This document shows positions 6,204 to 8,533 of a DNA stretch of 8,533 nucleotides, one piece after another. A model generated the notes under the pieces. It did no database searches, was not told where the DNA came from, and was given only the letters and a program-made list of their open reading frames with translations. The DNA lies in assembly GCA_019410445.1 (NCBI GenBank), contig DXSO01000072.1, forward strand, positions 1 to 8,533, written 5' to 3'. Source of the stretch: Sutterella sp. (lineage in GTDB: Bacteria > Pseudomonadota > Gammaproteobacteria > Burkholderiales > Burkholderiaceae_F). The translations under genes were made by a program, and so were the position numbers. Position 1 is the first letter of the stretch. Each line of letters begins with the position of its first letter.

Positions 6204-7517
6204 ATGAGCTATCAGGTTCTCGCCCGAAAGTGGCGCCCCCATGATTTTGAAAACATGGTTGGGCAGGAACACGTCGTTGCGGCTTTAAAGCATGCGCTTG
6301 ATGAAAATCGCCTGCACCATGCCTATCTCTTTACCGGAACACGCGGCGTGGGCAAGACAACGCTTTCTCGAATTCTTGCCAAGTGTCTGAATTGCACTGG
6401 AGAAGATGGTAAAGGTGGCGTGACGTCTCATCCATGCGGTAAGTGTGAAGCTTGCCGAGCCATTGACGAAGGGCGTTTTGTTGACTATATCGAGATCGAC
6501 GCGGCAAGCAATCGCTCCGTGGAGGAAATGACGCAGCTGCTTGAGCGTGCCATGTATGCGCCTACCAATGCGCGGTATAAGGTCTACATGATTGACGAAG
6601 TGCATATGCTGACGACACATGCCTTCAATGCCATGCTCAAAACGCTTGAGGAGCCGCCCGAATACGTTAAGTTCATTTTGGCGACGACCGATCCGCAGAA
6701 AGTTCCCGTAACGGTGCTGTCGCGTTGCCTGCAGTTCAACCTCAAAAATATGTCGCCGGCGGCTGTTTCCGGACATATGCAGTATGTCATGCGGCAGGAA
6801 GGTATTCCAGCCGAACCCGCTGCGCTTGATGTTCTGGCTCGTGCTGCTCGAGGATCCATGCGCGACGGTCTCTCGCTTTTGGATCAGGCCATTGCTTTTT
6901 GTGCCGGCAATGTCACGCTCGATAAGGTTCGGGCGATGCTCGGCGTTATGGATTCAGAGGTATTGTGCGATCTTACCGAGATGGTGTTGGAGGGTAGAGC
7001 CAAAGAGGCACTGGAGACGGCTCGGCAGATCGGACTCGATGGCGTCAGCTACGCACAGGCAGTGCGTGATTGGGCCAGTTTGATGCATCGTATTGCCATT
7101 TTGCAGCGCGTGCCCGGAGGTGTTCTAGACAGCGACTCCGCTTTGCAGCGTATCGAGTCTCTGGCAAGTCGCATGACGCCGGAAGAGGTGCAGTTGGATT
7201 ATCAGATTCTTCTGCAGGCACGCGGCGACATGGCACAGGCTCCGGACGAATACGCCGGGTTTACGATGGCCATATTGCGTATGTTGGCCTTTAAACCAGC
7301 AGGTTTTGCGGCAGGCTCCCATGTGCCGGAAAAAAAGCTTCAGACACCTCCTGTCGAGGCTAAGCCGATATCCAAGAGTGTCCCCAAACAAGCTCCTGCG
7401 GTGCCGGAGATCCCGAGTGAACTCGTGCATGAGGATTTGCCGCCGGAACTGCCTGTCGAGGCAGCTCCGCCCTGGGTCGATCTGCCTGAGGAGGGTGCTG
7501 GCCGGGGAGAGCATTGA
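6204..7517 (+). CDS. dnaX: DNA polymerase III clamp-loader subunit DnaX, N-terminal reading frame
   Basis: DnaX is the ATPase of the clamp loader that places the beta sliding clamp on DNA. This frame gives 437 residues. Walker A GTRGVGKT is at 45-52. A zinc module uses C64, C78, C81 and C84, with a loop five residues longer than in E. coli. Walker B YMIDEVHML has D131-E132, the SRC motif is at 173-175, and sensor 2 is GSMRDGLSLLDQA with R220. The collar domain follows to about 365, then a Pro/Glu-rich linker ending PPWVDLPEE, typical of tau domain IV. The frame stops at TGA 7515-7517. The tau C-terminal domain continues immediately in the +1 frame (next entry), so this is not the usual full gene. 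An E. coli-like frameshift heptamer lies at 7331-7337. The ATG has no visible Shine-Dalgarno sequence. ybaB follows downstream, as in many bacteria. Confidence 0.95.
   Translation: MSYQVLARKWRPHDFENMVGQEHVVAALKHALDENRLHHAYLFTGTRGVGKTTLSRILAKCLNCTGEDGKGGVTSHPCGKCEACRAIDEGRFVDYIEIDAASNRSVEEMTQLLERAMYAPTNARYKVYMIDEVHMLTTHAFNAMLKTLEEPPEYVKFILATTDPQKVPVTVLSRCLQFNLKNMSPAAVSGHMQYVMRQEGIPAEPAALDVLARAARGSMRDGLSLLDQAIAFCAGNVTLDKVRAMLGVMDSEVLCDLTEMVLEGRAKEALETARQIGLDGVSYAQAVRDWASLMHRIAILQRVPGGVLDSDSALQRIESLASRMTPEEVQLDYQILLQARGDMAQAPDEYAGFTMAILRMLAFKPAGFAAGSHVPEKKLQTPPVEAKPISKSVPKQAPAVPEIPSELVHEDLPPELPVEAAPPWVDLPEEGAGRGEH
7331..7363 (+). promoter_or_regulatory. Predicted -1 frameshift site producing a gamma-like DnaX
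   Basis: The sequence GAA AAA AAG CTT in the dnaX frame contains the heptamer A AAA AAG at 7331-7337, the same slippery site used in E. coli dnaX. A hairpin follows at once: AGCTTC (7336-7341) with GAGGCT (7356-7361), one bulged A, and GACA (7343-7346) with TGTC (7352-7355) around the loop CCTCC, ten pairs in all. In the -1 frame eight codons (ASDTSCRG) lead to TAA at 7361-7363. The predicted product has 386 residues: domains I to III and almost no linker, the classic gamma form. The run of seven As could also cause transcriptional slippage. The hairpin begins closer to the heptamer than in E. coli, and I see only a weak upstream Shine-Dalgarno-like CAGG. Confidence 0.62.
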
Positions 7518-7974
7518 GCCGGTTAGAAGACAGCACACAAGCAGGGGACCGGCGATTCTTCCTCCCATAGAGGTTCATCCCGATGAACTGCTTTCTAACT
7601 GGCGAAAACTCGTGTGTGCTTCCGGGCTGACGGCACTGCCGCGTGAAGTGGCGGCCGGCAGTGTTGTGTTGGAACTCAATGACGATCAGGTATTGTTGCG
7701 GGTCAGAAGCCGTACATTGCTGACTCCCGAAGTGGTGCATCTGATTGAGTCCGCTTTACGTCGACTCAAAGGTGAGCATTTTCAGGTTAAATTCGATGCG
7801 CTCGAGCATGACGGCAAATCGGCGGCGACGCTTTCGTTGTGGGAAGAGTCCGAGCGCAGAGCTGCTCGTGCGGCAATGATTGAAGCTTTTAAGAGTGATC
7901 CGTTTGTTCAGGAATGTTTGCGCGTTCTCGATGGTGAACTCGATGAAACGTCGGTGCGTAAAGCCGAGAAATGA
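7495..7974 (+). CDS. dnaX: Tau C-terminal domain of DnaX, in the +1 frame
   Basis: This frame encodes the C-terminal domain of tau (domain V), which in E. coli binds the polymerase alpha subunit. From about 7555 the protein reads ILPPIEVHPDELLSNWRKLV and runs to the stop at 7972-7974. Its end, VLDGELDETSVRK, matches E. coli FFDAELDEESIRP. ALRRLKGEHFQVKF matches ALSMLKGSTVELTI. The frame is open with no decay over 150 codons, so it is under selection or only recently disconnected. The start given is nominal (a GTG directly after AGGAGG at 7489-7494, with no spacer). I think it is expressed as part of tau, not alone. The join falls between PPWVDLPEE and ESIEPVRR, about 7491-7517. Removing one G from the run at 7504-7507 would restore a single gene of 589 codons. 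Alternatives are recoding, mutation or sequencing error. Confidence 0.8.
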   Translation: MLAGESIEPVRRQHTSRGPAILPPIEVHPDELLSNWRKLVCASGLTALPREVAAGSVVLELNDDQVLLRVRSRTLLTPEVVHLIESALRRLKGEHFQVKFDALEHDGKSAATLSLWEESERRAARAAMIEAFKSDPFVQECLRVLDGELDETSVRKAEK

Positions 7975-8007
7975 TTTTTTTTAAACGACTCAACAGGTGA
8001 ATCAAAA

Positions 8008-8340
8008 ATGAGAGGCAATTTTTCCGGTCTGCTCGCTCAGGCCCAGAAAATGCAGAAAAACGTTGAACGTGCTCAAGCCGAGCTCGCCAACATTGAGGTA
8101 ACCGGCGAAGCCGGTGCCGGCATGGTGAAAATCACTGTGACCTGCAAGCACGAAGCCAAGCGTGTCGAAATTGATGCCAGTCTGCTGTCCGGTTCCGAAG
8201 ACGACAAGGAAATGCTTGAGGATCTGATCGCTGCGGCCATTAATGATGCAGCGCATAAGGCTGAAGCTGCTGCGCAGCAAAAGATGCGTGAAGCAACCGC
8301 CGGCATGCCGCTGCCTCCGGGCATGAAGCTGCCGTTCTAA
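8008..8340 (+). CDS. ybaB: YbaB/EbfC family nucleoid-associated protein
   Basis: YbaB/EbfC proteins are small dimeric DNA-binding proteins linked to the nucleoid and to recombination and repair. The 110-residue product shows the family pattern: an N-terminal helix LLAQAQKMQKNVERAQAELA, then the strand region IEVTGEAGAGMVKITVTCKH, a VEIDASLL segment, and the DLIAAAINDAAHKAEAAAQQ helix leading to the glycine- and proline-rich tail GMPLPPGMKLPF. The length fits the family (about 105-110). AGGTGA at 7995-8000 is a good ribosome binding site about seven bases before the ATG. The gene begins 33 bases after the tau stop and is likely co-transcribed with dnaX. A terminator follows. Confidence 0.96.
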   Translation: MRGNFSGLLAQAQKMQKNVERAQAELANIEVTGEAGAGMVKITVTCKHEAKRVEIDASLLSGSEDDKEMLEDLIAAAINDAAHKAEAAAQQKMREATAGMPLPPGMKLPF

Positions 8341-8362
8341 TCGGATTGAAGCACTGATTACG

Positions 8363-8396
8363 AAGTCCCTTTCGGCTTTGCTGAAGGGGATTTTTT
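8363..8396 (+). terminator. Intrinsic terminator after ybaB
   Basis: TCCCTTTCGGC at 8366-8376 pairs with GCTGAAGGGGA at 8380-8390 (eleven pairs, two G-U) around a TTT loop, followed by six T residues at 8391-8396. The outer AAG (8363-8365) can pair with the first Ts. It lies 22 bases after the ybaB stop, so the dnaX-ybaB transcript should largely end before recR. Confidence 0.9.
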
Positions 8397-8445
8397 GTAG
8401 TTGGATGAAAAAGCTCGCAACAAATGAATGAAAACGAGTTCGTTC

Positions 8446-8474
8446 TTGTTTTCAAAATTCTCTTAAAATCTAAA
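8446..8474 (+). promoter_or_regulatory. Candidate promoter for the downstream gene
   Basis: TTGTTT at 8446-8451 and TCTAAA at 8469-8474 are spaced by 17 bases in an AT-rich stretch. An alternative -10 is TAAAAT at 8471-8476 (19-base spacer). A separate promoter here fits the terminator just upstream. Both elements are imperfect. Confidence 0.35.
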
Positions 8475-8505
8475 ATTCTTTTTCTTTCAAGGATTTTCTT
8501 TTGCC

Positions 8506-8533
8506 ATGGGCAGTTGGTTTGACGTCTTAATGC
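8506..8533 (+). CDS. recR: Probable recombination protein RecR, N-terminal fragment (partial)
   Basis: Only nine codons are in the window (MGSWFDVLM), and the gene runs off the right edge. The call rests mainly on position: recR follows dnaX and ybaB in a very wide range of bacteria. The residues are compatible with the RecR N-terminus, which has a short variable lead and then a LDxLxxAL-type helix before the LPGVG motif. RecR acts with RecF and RecO to load RecA at gapped DNA. AAGGA at 8489-8493 is a plausible ribosome binding site, though the 12-base spacing is long. Confidence 0.5.

Noticed and set aside
7330..7361. A hairpin followed by seven Ts on the minus strand, resembling an intrinsic terminator.
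   Set aside because: There is no minus-strand gene here to terminate. The same elements make better sense on the + strand as the dnaX slippery site and its stem-loop.
7306..7517. Treating the +1 frame of dnaX from ATG 7306 as the start of an independent gene.
   Set aside because: Between 7306 and about 7490 this frame gives an Arg/Cys/Ser/Leu-rich sequence unlike any tau linker, while the original frame gives normal linker sequence. Only the part after about 7494 is protein-like.
7975..7982. Eight T residues directly after the tau stop, as a possible terminator.
   Set aside because: No stable hairpin precedes the T run, and ybaB follows after 33 bases, so read-through is expected.
1..8533. 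CRISPR arrays, insertion sequences, tRNA genes or phage genes.
   Set aside because: I saw no regularly spaced repeats, transposase-like frames, tRNA cloverleaf sequence or attachment-site duplications. All long coding regions are housekeeping genes.

Overview
The window looks like core chromosome from a betaproteobacterium, probably of the order Burkholderiales. The partial 5S rRNA at the left edge resembles Bordetella/Burkholderia 5S. The proteins read as housekeeping families of that group, and the order suhB <- | -> trmJ - cysE is one I associate with it. A gut-associated, Sutterella-like lineage is a guess from the moderate GC content and the AT-rich spacers, not a demonstrated placement. 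I see no mobile element, CRISPR array or tRNA.

Layout. The 3' end of a 5S rRNA (about 1-43) and its terminator (57-90) close an rRNA operon that runs into the window on the + strand. After a gene-free spacer comes a convergent minus-strand unit, suhB -> mutS (3822 down to 344), ending in a strong hairpin terminator at 281-320. A roughly 400-base divergent spacer (3823-4222) holds a likely suhB promoter and leader hairpins, a run of nine Gs and an inverted repeat at the trmJ start. On the + strand follow trmJ (4223-5077), cysE (5192-5905) with its own probable promoter and terminator, the SRP 4.5S RNA gene ffs (6001-6100), dnaX (from 6204), ybaB/ebfC (8008-8340) with a terminator, and the first codons of what is probably recR (8506 to the edge). 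ffs-dnaX-ybaB-recR is a known conserved neighbourhood, for example in Bacillus.

How the genes work together. mutS (mismatch repair), dnaX (clamp loader), ybaB and recR are DNA replication and repair functions. trmJ modifies tRNA, suhB is an inositol-monophosphatase-family protein with rRNA-related roles in E. coli, ffs encodes the RNA of the signal recognition particle, and cysE starts cysteine synthesis.

The most interesting locus is dnaX. The frame starting at 6204 carries the ATPase and oligomerisation domains and a proline-rich linker, then stops at TGA 7515-7517. A well-preserved tau C-terminal domain continues at once in the +1 frame to 7974. Full-length tau therefore needs a +1 shift, or a one-base error or mutation must be present. 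Upstream, at 7331-7337, the gene has the A AAA AAG heptamer used by E. coli dnaX, followed directly by a hairpin and a -1 frame TAA. This predicts a separate, gamma-like product of 386 residues.
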